Assembly: GCF_004000985.1 (NCBI RefSeq)
Contig: NZ_BIMH01000008.1
Location: 1 to 64,000, forward strand
Length of the DNA stretch: 64,000 nt
From: Paenibacillus validus NBRC 15382
Lineage (GTDB): Bacteria > Bacillota > Bacilli > Paenibacillales > NBRC-103111
Reading direction: 5' to 3'
Shown: piece after piece, positions 43,468 to 52,642 of the stretch
Position numbering within the stretch: the stretch's first letter is position 1
How the letters are laid out: each line of letters opens with the position of its first letter
Translations under genes and position numbers: made by a program
The notes under the pieces: generated by a model
Told to the model about the DNA's origin: nothing
Database searches by the model: none
What the model saw: the letters and a program-made list of their open reading frames with translations, nothing else

Positions 43468-43851
43468 TTAATAACGGTAGGGCGGATACGGCATCGGGAT
43501 CACCGGCATCGTTTCCGGTCCAGGGGTGACGGGCGTAGGGGGTCCGTCCGTCTGCATTTGTCCGGGCTGAGCGGGTCCTACTCCGTCACTGGGACATCTG
43601 AACAAGAAGGCCAAGGCGCAGCGGGGGCTCGCGTTCCTGATTCTCTCCGCGATCTGCTGCCCGGCAGGACCCGTAATCGTGACCCGGTTATGTTCAATAA
43701 TGACTTCCCGCCGCGAAATAGGAATCTGGCTATTCCAGAGTCCGGCTCCATAAGGAGCAGATCCATCCGGTTGGGGATAGACGGGCATGAACGACCTGTT
43801 CGCATAATAAGGGTTTCCGTAGAAGACGGGATACCAAGGGTTATTGTACAT
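43468..43851 (-). CDS. small Pro/Tyr-rich protein of unknown function
   Basis: A 127-residue protein on the minus strand. The N-terminus is aromatic and Pro-rich (MYNNPWYPVFYGNPYYANRS), the middle has ISRREVIIEHNRVTITGPAG and the end is a Pro-rich tail (MPYPPYRY). This composition recalls spore-coat or surface-associated small proteins, but I do not recognise a family. I chose the ATG at 43851 because GGAAGGACG lies upstream; the frame stays open to 44007, so a longer form that includes the 7-bp repeat is possible. It is divergent from the giant gene at 44006. Confidence 0.55.
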   Translation of the reverse strand: MYNNPWYPVFYGNPYYANRSFMPVYPQPDGSAPYGAGLWNSQIPISRREVIIEHNRVTITGPAGQQIAERIRNASPRCALAFLFRCPSDGVGPAQPGQMQTDGPPTPVTPGPETMPVIPMPYPPYRY

Positions 43852-43920
43852 ATTTTCAACGTCCTTCCATAGGGATAATCCCCATAAAGTATGCCCGGGT
43901 GGGCTATTTGGTTCACCTGA

Positions 43921-43966
43921 CATCTCGCATCTCGCATCTCCCATCTCCCATCTCCCATCTCCCATC
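43921..43966 (+). repeat. 7-bp tandem repeat in a divergent intergenic region
   Basis: Two CATCTCG units, four CATCTCC units and a partial seventh (CATC), head to tail. The repeat lies between the starts of the 43468 and 44006 genes and within the in-frame upstream extension of the former. Gain or loss of a unit changes frame and spacing. Confidence 0.9.
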
Positions 43967-44005
43967 GGATGAATCATCCCCCGCCAATCATAACGCATAT
44001 TTAGC

Positions 44006-47000
44006 ATGGCCCCTCCATACTATTTACAAAATATTCGACCCTTCAAGGAGCTGATTGTATTGCCCTCCATCGATCTGGACAAACAAATCTTTCGGAAAGC
44101 ATTCAGTGCAGCCCGGCCTTGGGGTGATATACAGGGGCATCAAGCTGTTTCTTCGGCATTGAACACAAGGAGAGGCTTCGATTTAAATGCGAACGCTTTT
44201 GCGTATTTCAGCCTGATGAAAAAATGGGGAAGCGTGCGCTTTTTGTCCCATATAAGCGCGGAAGCGACGGTGCAAGCTCAAGCGCAGACTCCCCTGAATA
44301 TGTTCAGGGAGGCGGGACTCGCGATCCGGCTTCAAGCGATAGCGCGGCTGGCTGCCGGTGTCGGGCTCAGCCTGGATATGACCGTTGGAGACCTGCTGAA
44401 GCTGCTGAAGCAGCGTCCGGAAGTGCAGGGGCTCTTCGGAAACTTGCTGGATATTTTTCTGGAGGAAGTTTCCCTCGAAGGAGCCTTGTACGCCCAGGCG
44501 GCGATAGCTGTCATGGCGTATGCCAATCTGGTTGTAACCGGATCCTTGTTTCGCAGTGACGAGGTAAAAGAACCCGGGTTTCAGATGGTTTTCGAAATGG
44601 GGATGGGTTTCAAAGCCGGCGGAGGATATCGGGTGGTCCTCGATTTGAAGATGACAGAAGCCCGTCGTCTGGTGGCCCGGATATCGGACGTCCTCGTTTC
44701 CGGACTGGTTCGCTCGGCGGAGCAATCGGCAGGGGCAATCCGGGATCTTGCTTCGCTAGAAGCGGTGTTAAAAATCGCCGTTCGCCTTGCCTATGAAATC
44801 GGTAAAGCTTTGTCCGACGCCAATACGGTGACTGCAGATGAATGGAGGCAGCGCTCTGTTCAAGTGATGGTCCAGGAGGCGCAAAGATGGATTCTGTCGC
44901 AAGTCAGTTCTTTTGCGGTAGAGCGATTCCGGGTCCTGCTTCAGGAAGCTAATATCCAGACGGAGCAAAGCCGCCAATTCCTTAACCTTCTGAGCGGGAA
45001 GGCTGCTGAACCCGTGCTCGCGCAAGAGGATTGGGATGAAATATTACAAGCAAGCGAAAACCTGATTTCTTCCTTTCCGGAAGGAGACAAGAGGCAGCAA
45101 TGGCTGCAAACCTTGTCTATGGCATGGTCCGCAGTCACCTTGAATCATGATGCAGCTGCGCACATTTCCGCAGATACTGCGCTGTACACGTTTACAGGAA
45201 ATCTCGCCGCACAGCCTCCGGCATCCGTCAGAAGCTGGATCAATCTCCAACTGAACCAAGGTTCGGAACAGGCCTTGCGGAAAGAAGACTTGATCACGTT
45301 TCTTATGGGCAATCCGCTTGCTTTACTGCTGCAGGAGTCCGGAGAAACGACGGCGTTTCTTCGCGTGTTCGGCGCTGCCTTCACCGGTACGCCGCAAACC
45401 ATTGCCGCCTCTCTATTTTCTTTCCAGGGAAGCACCCCCGTGTCGGCGCAGGAACTACTGCAAGCGATACTTCCCGAGTTCCAGTCATTCGCCGGGAATT
45501 TGCTATCCGGGCAGCTCGTTCCTGCAGTGAGGCGGGCTCTGGGAGGAAATCCGGAGATTGCCGCTCTATTAGACCATGCACTGCTCCCCGCCCTGCAATT
45601 GATGAATGAAGCGGTGCTCCCCGAGGTGCTGCGGGGGTTCCAAGGCGGAACCGGCAAGCAGGAAGTGCAGGAAGCCCTATCCTCGATTCTATTGACCATG
45701 ATCGGCCGGAATATGGTGATCTTGATCGAAACCGTTCTTACCGCGGTACAGCAAAATGTGGCAAGTCTCCTCAATCGTGCAGCGGGTCAAATCTCGGACA
45801 TCATGGATGTTTTGAAAGGCGTGGGCGGAGGCCCCGAGGTCGAGCTGTTGGATACGCTGCTGGAAGAAAGCTTGAAGATCGTCGGGGCCAACCTCGGCCC
45901 TTTCCCACAGGATTCCCAAGCCCGCATATTCGGGCTGCTAAAAAGAGTTGTAACGCCTCTCGAAGGCTATCAGCCGCTCTCCTTTATGAATGAATTGCGG
46001 CGGCCTGAATGGGTTCCGCAGCAGGACGCACTTGAACAAATAGGGCAGGAACTGGCGGCACTGCTGTTCGGGCGGATGAACAAAATTTCGATGGATTTGC
46101 TGCAAATGATCTTTAAGGTTGTTCTTGACAAAATCCTTGCAGAGCTGGAAGGCCTCATTAAGGAATTCCAGAAGGAGATTAACAAAATTGGCGAATATCT
46201 GGAAAATCTCATTCGAACCATCGTTCTGGATCAATTAACCAATCTGTTCCTTGTGGAGGCCAGAAGAGCTTTAGGTTTCCTGTCCTTGGTGCCGCAGATT
46301 CGGGATGCCGTCGAACGTGAACTAACGAATGCAGTCAAAGCGGGCGTCGAACGAGTGATTTTGCCGGCCGTTCTGGGTCCATTGCGGACGATTGATTTTG
46401 ACCCGGGCCCGATCTTGGATGCGTTTCGAAACAACGGGGATTTTGATGCTTTTAAGCGCACGATTACGAGCCAGCTTCGCGAACATGTGACACGGCAGAT
46501 TCAATCGGCGAATCTTGGTTTTGACCTGACAGTCCCCGTATCGATAGAAATTCCCAGTCCCATTCCCGGACTCCCGCCGTTTAAGCTCAAGGAGAATGTC
46601 AGGCTTGGACGTATCGGACCCCCCTCCGCCAAAATTGTTGATGAGGTGATGCGGGCATTCGAGAACCAGTTTAACTTTGGTCAACTGTTCGAGGTTCTCG
46701 TCCGTTATGTGGTGCCTGTCTTCAACAAGGAAAAAGAAATCGATAGTCTCAAGAGCGAAATGAACGCCTTAACCGATCAATTCAGGATGAACCCGAGGCA
46801 GCTGTACCCGGCGGCGCCCGGATCTAACGCCCCCTTGATTTTCTTCCATCTGGTCCGTAACGGTGGTTCACATCGGGTACTGGAAGCTGTGCTCCATTAT
46901 CCGGGTCTTGTTCCAAACTCCGATGGATGGCCGGCCCTCCTTGCCGTTTACTTGAACGATAAGGTGCTGCCTATGGCCACTTTCTTCTTCGAGGAAAACC

Positions 47001-47158
47001 GGACATTCGACGCCTCAGGCCTGCCATCTGGTCTGACGCTCCGGCGGCACCTGGGGATGGAAGAGTTAAAGCCGGGTAAAAATACGCTGTCAACGATAGC
47101 TCTTGACGGATATGGAAACCGGTATGAGATGTCCCGTTCCTTCTTGTTGAAGGTGTAG
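44006..47158 (+). CDS. 1050-residue orphan helical protein
   Basis: A very large protein without signal peptide or obvious transmembrane helix. Predicted by eye to be almost entirely alpha-helical to about residue 840, with many amphipathic Leu/Ala-rich helices and recurrent long segments such as VLDKILAELEGLIKEFQKEI that could form coiled coils. Residues about 850-960 change character (VPVSIEIPSPIPGLPPFKLK), and the last 90 look beta-rich (GGSHRVLEAVLHYPGLVPNS ... LSTIALDGYGNRYEM). No catalytic motif is recognised. The ATG at 44006 has no ribosome site; a TTG at 44060 has AAGGAG 9 bp upstream and may be the true start. It is monocistronic and divergent from the small Pro/Tyr-rich protein. 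Confidence 0.75.
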   Translation: MAPPYYLQNIRPFKELIVLPSIDLDKQIFRKAFSAARPWGDIQGHQAVSSALNTRRGFDLNANAFAYFSLMKKWGSVRFLSHISAEATVQAQAQTPLNMFREAGLAIRLQAIARLAAGVGLSLDMTVGDLLKLLKQRPEVQGLFGNLLDIFLEEVSLEGALYAQAAIAVMAYANLVVTGSLFRSDEVKEPGFQMVFEMGMGFKAGGGYRVVLDLKMTEARRLVARISDVLVSGLVRSAEQSAGAIRDLASLEAVLKIAVRLAYEIGKALSDANTVTADEWRQRSVQVMVQEAQRWILSQVSSFAVERFRVLLQEANIQTEQSRQFLNLLSGKAAEPVLAQEDWDEILQASENLISSFPEGDKRQQWLQTLSMAWSAVTLNHDAAAHISADTALYTFTGNLAAQPPASVRSWINLQLNQGSEQALRKEDLITFLMGNPLALLLQESGETTAFLRVFGAAFTGTPQTIAASLFSFQGSTPVSAQELLQAILPEFQSFAGNLLSGQLVPAVRRALGGNPEIAALLDHALLPALQLMNEAVLPEVLRGFQGGTGKQEVQEALSSILLTMIGRNMVILIETVLTAVQQNVASLLNRAAGQISDIMDVLKGVGGGPEVELLDTLLEESLKIVGANLGPFPQDSQARIFGLLKRVVTPLEGYQPLSFMNELRRPEWVPQQDALEQIGQELAALLFGRMNKISMDLLQMIFKVVLDKILAELEGLIKEFQKEINKIGEYLENLIRTIVLDQLTNLFLVEARRALGFLSLVPQIRDAVERELTNAVKAGVERVILPAVLGPLRTIDFDPGPILDAFRNNGDFDAFKRTITSQLREHVTRQIQSANLGFDLTVPVSIEIPSPIPGLPPFKLKENVRLGRIGPPSAKIVDEVMRAFENQFNFGQLFEVLVRYVVPVFNKEKEIDSLKSEMNALTDQFRMNPRQLYPAAPGSNAPLIFFHLVRNGGSHRVLEAVLHYPGLVPNSDGWPALLAVYLNDKVLPMATFFFEENRTFDASGLPSGLTLRRHLGMEELKPGKNTLSTIALDGYGNRYEMSRSFLLKV

Positions 47159-47495
47159 GGATTCCCATACAACCTGACATTTCTTTTGCCGGAAATTCGG
47201 GTTGGCAAGAACATGGACAGGCTGTTACCAAAGTGTGGATGGTGCCATTTCTCCTTTAAGCTATCGCTATTTACGATACCTTGTATATTCAAAACAAATT
47301 GTAATGCCTCCCTATATTTGTTACTTTTCAGATAAACGGTTTGCTAACTTCGCAAGGTATTGAAACCGTTACCATTCAAGGGGGGGTATCACCGAATAAC
47401 TATAGATCATTGAGATGCAGGACGCGCATTTGTTCATGGTTTGCCTAGGAACAGGAAAAAATATTACTTTAAAGCGCGGAAGGGGTTAATAAACA
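47159..47495. other. intergenic upstream of the NitT/TauT binding protein
   Basis: Contains the LysR-type box (47259-47309) and a perfect inverted repeat AACGGTTT / AAACCGTT (47335-47370, 20-base loop). No gene was recognised. Confidence 0.5.
47259..47309 (+). promoter_or_regulatory. LysR-type box upstream of binding protein 1
   Basis: A stretch of about 50 bp including TTGTATATTCAAAACAAATT and then GTAAT is repeated, with few changes, upstream of 53869 and in weaker form upstream of 48690. The core ACAAATTGT is palindromic, as for LysR-family sites. Confidence 0.55.
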
Positions 47496-48575
47496 ATGAA
47501 AAAACATGCACTATCAGCGATGCTCTTTATATTATTTCTCAGTACTGCACTCGTTGCCTGTAGTAAAAATGAGCCCGTACAAGCAGATACCAAGGGACAG
47601 GCGGCGGGAACGTCTAATCCACCGGCTGAAGTGAAACCGATTACATTATCTGTAGGTTTGCTGAAGCTGGCCGGCGGTGTGCCCTTATACCTTGCTTCGG
47701 AAAAAGGTTTTTTTAAAGAAGAAGGCATTACCGTTGACTACAAATGGTTCGATTCATCCAATGCGGTCAACGTGGCCGTCGCGTCCAACAATGTGGATGT
47801 AGGAGCGGCCGGTTTTACCGCAGACTTGTATAATATGGTAGCGGCCGGTCAAAAGGTATCGATCGTGGCCGATAAAGGTAAAGAAGAAAAGGGTTATCAA
47901 CTGTCAGCCTTACTCGTGCATAAAGATTCTCCAATCAAGACGATCGAGGATTTAAAGGGTAAAAAAATCGGGTTAACGACGATCGGTTCGTCCAACCATT
48001 ATATGTCGGTTCGTATTTTAGAGAAGCACGGCATGACCGTGAAGGATGCTGAACTGGTTCCGATGAATACGACCCGAGGCCAGATGGAGGCCCTTAAAGG
48101 AAAAAATGTGGATGCGATTATTCTGAATACATCCAACATTACGGTTGCGCTGAAAGAAGGGTATGCCAGAGTGCTGGCCAATGTGGCGGATGAAATGACC
48201 TACCAATCGACGGGGACGTTCATTTCACCGAAGTTCGCGGAAAATAAGGATGCGGCAGTACGCTTTTTACGGGCATATGTGAAAGGAATGCGGTATTATC
48301 ACGACGCAGTTCTGATGAGAAAGGACGGCCAATTGGTAAAGGGACAAAATTATGACGAGGTCGTAAAGATCGTGGCCAAATATACGGAGCAGCCGGAAGA
48401 TATTATTAGAGAGTCTTTCCCTTATATGGATCGGGACGGCAAGCTTATGGTTGACGATATCCAAACACAGATCGACTGGTATACGAAGGAAAAATTGATG
48501 CCCAAGCCGCTGCAGGTCAAGGATATCGTGAATACTGAACTGCTGGATGAAGCATTGAAAACGTTAAAAAACTAA
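47496..48575 (+). CDS. NitT/TauT-type ABC substrate-binding lipoprotein 1
   Basis: A 359-residue SsuA/TauA/NMT1-like binding protein. Signal peptide with lipobox LVAC, then LSVGLLKLAGGVPLYLASEK, GFFKEEGITVDYKWFDSSNA and VDVGAAGFTADLYNMVAAGQ, the usual ligand-lobe pattern for sulfonate, nitrate, taurine or pyrimidine-type ligands. GGAAGGGG precedes the ATG. A closely similar second copy follows at 48690. The ligand is unknown. Confidence 0.9.
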   Translation: MKKHALSAMLFILFLSTALVACSKNEPVQADTKGQAAGTSNPPAEVKPITLSVGLLKLAGGVPLYLASEKGFFKEEGITVDYKWFDSSNAVNVAVASNNVDVGAAGFTADLYNMVAAGQKVSIVADKGKEEKGYQLSALLVHKDSPIKTIEDLKGKKIGLTTIGSSNHYMSVRILEKHGMTVKDAELVPMNTTRGQMEALKGKNVDAIILNTSNITVALKEGYARVLANVADEMTYQSTGTFISPKFAENKDAAVRFLRAYVKGMRYYHDAVLMRKDGQLVKGQNYDEVVKIVAKYTEQPEDIIRESFPYMDRDGKLMVDDIQTQIDWYTKEKLMPKPLQVKDIVNTELLDEALKTLKN

Positions 48576-48608
48576 CGTTATCGCTTTAATCATGGAGCGT
48601 GTATCTTA

Positions 48609-48622
48609 AACAAATTGCAATA
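48609..48622 (+). promoter_or_regulatory. LysR-type box upstream of binding protein 2
   Basis: AAACAAATTGCAAT with a preceding TATCGCTTT, matching the two stronger boxes at 47259 and 53719 at the core and in overall spacing. About 68 bp before the ATG of binding protein 2. Confidence 0.45.
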
Positions 48623-48689
48623 ACCTCATAGTTTTGGTAGCTTTAAGATGATAGCGGTTACAAACAACATGATTTGGAGGCCGACACGC

Positions 48690-49757
48690 ATGCAGAAAAA
48701 ATCGATATTCGCACTAGCTGTACTCTTGTTCCTCGCCACGGCGCTCTTTGGCTGTGGGAAGAAGGAAGCGGATCAGGGTAACGCTTCGCCCGCTTCCAAT
48801 TCACCGGCTGAAAAGAAACAGGCTACCGTTTTATTGGGCTTGCTGAAGCTGACCGGCGGGGCCCCGCTGTATATTGCTATGGAGAAAGGTTTTTTTAAGG
48901 AAGAAAATCTTGATGTCCAGCACAAATGGTTCGATTCGTCCAATGCTGTTAACGTAGCTTTAGCATCGAACAGCATCGACGTAGCTGCAAACGGGTTGAC
49001 CGCAGACTTGTACAACATGGTAGCGGCAGGCCAAAAGATGTCCATCGTGGCCGACAAGGGGAAAGAGGAGAAAGGCTATCAGCTATCGGCCGTAGTCATA
49101 CACAAGGACTCTCCCATTACGAAAATTGAGGATTTAAAGGGTAAAAAGGTAGGCGTTACTTCGATAGGTTCGGCAGGCCATTATATGATCGGAAATATTC
49201 TGGAGAAGCACGGGATGTCGTTAAAGGACATTGAACTGATCTCGATGAATTCGACCAGAGCTCAAATGGAGTCATTGAAGGGTAAAAATGTGGACGCGGT
49301 TATGCTTCTGTCATCGAACATTGCGATTACCTTGAAGGAAGGGTACGGCAAAGTTCTGGCTAACGTGGCGGACGAGATGAGCTACCAATCGACGGCAATT
49401 CTAACCTCGCCGAAATTTACAGCCGATAAGGATGTAGCCGAACGGTTTATGAGGGCCTACATCAAAGGGACACGCTATTATCATGACGCCGTACTGACTA
49501 AAAAGGACGGTCAATTGGTCAAAGGCCAAAACTATGACGAAGTCGTAAAAATCGTAGCTAAATATACGGAGCAGCCGGAGGAGATTATCAAGGAATCTTT
49601 CCCGTATATGGATCGGGATGCCAAGCTGACGGCGGACGACATCAAGACGCAAATCGACTGGTATCTGAAAGAAAAATTGATTACCAAGTCGCTGGACAGC
49701 AAGGAAATCGTGGATACCGAATTATACAATGCAGCGTTAAAGACACTGGAGAAATAA
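48690..49757 (+). CDS. NitT/TauT-type ABC substrate-binding lipoprotein 2
   Basis: A 355-residue paralogue of the 47496 protein, similar along the whole length (WFDSSNAVNVALASNSIDVA; DGQLVKGQNYDEVVKIVAKY is identical in both). Lipobox LFGC. I chose the ATG at 48690 with TTGGAGG 9 bp upstream over an in-frame ATG at 48648. Two tandem binding proteins with two permease genes and one ATPase suggest duplication of the whole importer, with slightly different ligands or later decay. Confidence 0.9.
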   Translation: MQKKSIFALAVLLFLATALFGCGKKEADQGNASPASNSPAEKKQATVLLGLLKLTGGAPLYIAMEKGFFKEENLDVQHKWFDSSNAVNVALASNSIDVAANGLTADLYNMVAAGQKMSIVADKGKEEKGYQLSAVVIHKDSPITKIEDLKGKKVGVTSIGSAGHYMIGNILEKHGMSLKDIELISMNSTRAQMESLKGKNVDAVMLLSSNIAITLKEGYGKVLANVADEMSYQSTAILTSPKFTADKDVAERFMRAYIKGTRYYHDAVLTKKDGQLVKGQNYDEVVKIVAKYTEQPEEIIKESFPYMDRDAKLTADDIKTQIDWYLKEKLITKSLDSKEIVDTELYNAALKTLEK

Positions 49758-49787
49758 GCCTGCGATAAACGAAACAATTAAGATCCG

Positions 49788-49814
49788 GCCGCTGACCGGA
49801 TGACGGTCAGCGGC
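49788..49814 (+). other. perfect 11-bp hairpin ahead of permease 1
   Basis: GCCGCTGACCG-GATGA-CGGTCAGCGGC, no T-run, ending about 5 bp before the ribosome site of the permease. Likely an mRNA-stabilising or processing hairpin after the binding-protein genes. Confidence 0.7.
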
Positions 49815-49834
49815 GCTAAAGGAGGCTGAATAGG

Positions 49835-50650
49835 ATGGAACAAGTATCGAAACAAGCAGCTCCAGCGCCACGTCAAACCATCCGTAATCGGGTAGCCTTT
49901 CTGGACAAAAAAACACCGGTATATGCTTCCGTGCTGGGGATACTTGGCATATTGATCGTCTGGGAGCTCATAAGCCGTATGGAATTGGTACCGGCCTTAT
50001 ACCTGCCGGCGCCAACGGCTATTGTTGCAATGGGCTGGGGCATGTTAACGACAGGGGAAATCCATCAAAATTTGTTGGCGAGCTTGTACCGGATCGGCGC
50101 AGGTTATGCAATCGGCGCGTCCGTCGGCATTATCATCGGACTCCTTCTCGGCTTCTTCCGATGGCTGGATGCCGTTCTGACACCGGTCGTATTCTCGATC
50201 TTCCCGATTCCGAAGATTGCGCTGCTGCCGTTGTTTATTATGTGGCTCGGCATTGGCGAAACGCCGAAAGTAACGCTTATTGCGATCGGTGTATTTTTTC
50301 CGGCCGTAATCAATACGTATGCCGGCGTGAAAAACGTCGATCCGATTCTGATAAAAGCCGCAGTCACCTTTGGCGCCAAGCCCTTCAATGTGATTCGCAA
50401 GGTGATCCTGCCGGCTTCGCTGCCCATGATTTTCGCCGGTTTGAAAATGTCCGCATCCATTTCACTGCTGCTGCTGGTTACCTCGGAAATGATCGCCGCC
50501 AATAGCGGGGTCGGCTCTATGATTCTGCGCTACGGCAACCTCATGATGACCATGAATTTGATGGTTGGCGTCATGCTTTTGTCCGTACTGGGACTGTCGT
50601 TTAACCGGTTGCTCGAGTGGCTGGAGCGTAAGCTGCTGCCGTGGAAGTAA
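49835..50650 (+). CDS. NitT/TauT-type ABC permease 1 (intact)
   Basis: A 271-residue permease of the SsuC/TauC type with six membrane helices, the ATPase-docking loop IKAAVTFGAKPFNVIRKVIL and the complete C-terminus (SEMIAANSGVGSMILRYG ... WLERKLLPWK). GGAGGCTGA precedes the ATG. It is the full-length counterpart of the truncated copy at 51871. Confidence 0.92.
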   Translation: MEQVSKQAAPAPRQTIRNRVAFLDKKTPVYASVLGILGILIVWELISRMELVPALYLPAPTAIVAMGWGMLTTGEIHQNLLASLYRIGAGYAIGASVGIIIGLLLGFFRWLDAVLTPVVFSIFPIPKIALLPLFIMWLGIGETPKVTLIAIGVFFPAVINTYAGVKNVDPILIKAAVTFGAKPFNVIRKVILPASLPMIFAGLKMSASISLLLLVTSEMIAANSGVGSMILRYGNLMMTMNLMVGVMLLSVLGLSFNRLLEWLERKLLPWK

Positions 50651-50680
50651 TTCCGGCATCATAGATTGGAGGGACGTCCT

Positions 50681-51070
50681 GTGAAAATTGATCGTATGGA
50701 CCATATTGTATTGACGGTGCGTGACGTAACCGCCACTTGTGAATTTTATCAGCACGTATTAGGCATGGAAGTGGGAATATTTGCAGGAGGAACGAGGAAA
50801 TATCTGCAATGCGGCAAAAATCGCATCAATTTATTCGAGCAAGGCAGTGAAGTTGAGCCCAAAGCGGCTGTGACGGTACCAGGTGCCGGAGATCTGTGCT
50901 TTATTGCGGAAACGCCTCTGCCTGAAGTGATCAAGCATTTGGAAAGCTGCGGCGTTCCGATCGAGCTGGGCCCAATATCCCGTCCGGGAGCAATGGGTCT
51001 CATGGAATCGGTGTATCTCCGCGATCCGGACAACAATCTAATCGAACTATCTAATTATGTGGAGCTATAA
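50681..51070 (+). CDS. VOC-superfamily (glyoxalase/dioxygenase-like) protein
   Basis: A 129-residue single VOC module: DRMDHIVLTVRDVTATCEFY (metal-ligand His), YLQCGKNRINLFEQ, and VYLRDPDNNLIELSNY (Glu ligand). Homologues include extradiol dioxygenases, glyoxalase I and fosfomycin-type resistance proteins; context in a catabolic transporter operon favours a lyase, isomerase or dioxygenase on the imported compound. The start is GTG at 50681 with TTGGAGGGAC upstream. Confidence 0.85.
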   Translation: MKIDRMDHIVLTVRDVTATCEFYQHVLGMEVGIFAGGTRKYLQCGKNRINLFEQGSEVEPKAAVTVPGAGDLCFIAETPLPEVIKHLESCGVPIELGPISRPGAMGLMESVYLRDPDNNLIELSNYVEL

Positions 51071-51094
51071 GCTTGAAAGGGTGGTGGAGTAATC

Positions 51095-51874
51095 ATGAAG
51101 ATCATCGTTGAAAACGTAGAAAAGCGCTTCATCGACTCGCGCAAGCAAGAAGTGACGGCCCTGAAAAACATCAATTTTACGATAGCAGAGCAGGAATTTG
51201 TCGTATTGGTCGGGCCAAGCGGCTGCGGCAAATCAACCTTACTAAATATTGTCGGTGGGCTGATGAGCCCGAGCTCGGGCGAAGTTTATTTTGGGGGCGT
51301 AAAGGGGAACAAGGAGCCCCTCCTGTCCATCGTATTCCAGGAAATTGCGCTGTTCCCTTGGCGAACCGTCTACGAAAACGTAGTGTTCGGGCTGGAGGAG
51401 CGGGGGGCCAGCAAAGAGGAGCAGCGGGAAAAGGGACGCCGGTATATCGAGATGGTCGGGCTGAGCGGGTTCGAATCCGCGTATCCGAAGCAGCTGTCGG
51501 GCGGGATGAGGCAGCGGGCCGGGATCGCAAGGGCACTGGCCGTCGAACCGGATCTGCTGCTGATGGATGAGCCGTTCTCGGCGCTTGATGCACAGACACG
51601 TACCATTATGCAGGAAGAGCTGCTGTCGATTTGGAACCGTACCAAGCTGAGTACGCTTTATGTTACACACAACATCCAGGAAGCGGTATATTTGGCTGAC
51701 CGGGTTATTGTGATGTCACGGCGGCCGGGAGAGATTAAGAGTATTATTCCGATCGATCTGCCGAAAACCGGGCGTAATGAAGAAAAATACCGTGTCGAAT
51801 TTGACCGTTATGCGGATCAGATTTGGCAGCTTATTCGGCATGACGCTCAAGAAGCCTTGAAGGAGGCCGAGTGA
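51095..51874 (+). CDS. NitT/TauT-type ABC ATPase
   Basis: A 259-residue SsuB/TauB-type ATPase: Walker A GPSGCGKST, Q-loop IVFQEIALFPWRTV, signature LSGGMRQR, Walker B LLLMDEPFSALD and H-loop LYVTHNIQEA. It is the only ATPase for the two permease genes around it. GGTGGAG precedes the ATG. Its stop overlaps the start of permease 2 by 4 bp. Confidence 0.93.
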   Translation: MKIIVENVEKRFIDSRKQEVTALKNINFTIAEQEFVVLVGPSGCGKSTLLNIVGGLMSPSSGEVYFGGVKGNKEPLLSIVFQEIALFPWRTVYENVVFGLEERGASKEEQREKGRRYIEMVGLSGFESAYPKQLSGGMRQRAGIARALAVEPDLLLMDEPFSALDAQTRTIMQEELLSIWNRTKLSTLYVTHNIQEAVYLADRVIVMSRRPGEIKSIIPIDLPKTGRNEEKYRVEFDRYADQIWQLIRHDAQEALKEAE

Positions 51875-52530
51875 TGGAGCAAGCGGTTTCCAGACCAGTC
51901 GTTCCGCCGTCTACGAAGCAAGCTATCCGTAACCGCGTAGCCTTTATGGAGAAAAAGACACCGGGATATGTTTCGGTGCTGGGGATACTTGGAATTCTTG
52001 TTGTATGGGAAGTGCTCAGCCGTCTGGGGGTCGTGTCATCGTCGTATTTACCGGGGCCGATATCTATTGTTACAGCTGGCTGGGGCATGCTGCTTTCGGG
52101 GGAAATTCACCAGAATGTGCTGGCAAGCTTGTACCGGATAGCTTCAGGCTATGCTATAGGCGTATGCATCGGCATTGTCGTAGGACTTCTTCTCGGATTC
52201 TTCCGGTGGATAGACGCCATATTGACACCGATCATTTATTCGCTTTATCCCATCCCGAAGATCGCGTTGTTGCCGCTGTTTATTCTATGGCTCGGCATCG
52301 GCGAAACGCCGAAAATTACAATCATTGCCGTTGGCGTATTTTTCCCTGTCGTCATCAACACCTACTCCGGAGTAAGAAACGTCGATCCGATTTTAATCAA
52401 AGCGGCGGTGACCTTCGGGTCGAAGCCTCTTAATGTGATTCGTAAGGTGATCCTGCCGGCTTCCCTGCCGATGATTTTTGCCGGGTTAAAATTGTCGGCA
52501 GGCTATACCATGCTGCTGCCGTGGAAATAG
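51871..52530 (+). pseudogene. NitT/TauT-type ABC permease 2 with internal deletion
   Basis: A 219-residue frame highly similar to permease 1 up to the docking loop (IKAAVTFGSKPLNVIRKVIL) and MIFAGLKLSA, but then it jumps to the last residues LLPWK. About 52 residues, including the last two membrane helices, are missing without frame loss. At the junction both sides of the intact paralogue carry CTGCTG, so a deletion between short direct repeats is the simplest cause. The docking loop remains but the protein is unlikely to form a working channel. It overlaps the ATPase stop. Confidence 0.8.
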
Positions 52531-52542
52531 GTCCATGCAGGC

Positions 52543-52605
52543 GCACCCCTTAGAATAGAGATTGGAAAAATCCGAAGGTAATCCAATCCATATTCTAAGG
52601 GGTGC
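52543..52605 (+). terminator. long bidirectional hairpin between convergent genes
   Basis: A 15-bp perfect stem (GCACCCCTTAGAATA / TATTCTAAGGGGTGC) enclosing a second 6-bp stem ATTGGA / TCCAAT. T-runs are weak, but it lies between the end of permease 2 and the end of the LysR gene on the other strand. Confidence 0.65.
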
Positions 52606-52642
52606 ATTTGATTTGACGGCTATGAATCCGCCGGCTGTTCAT

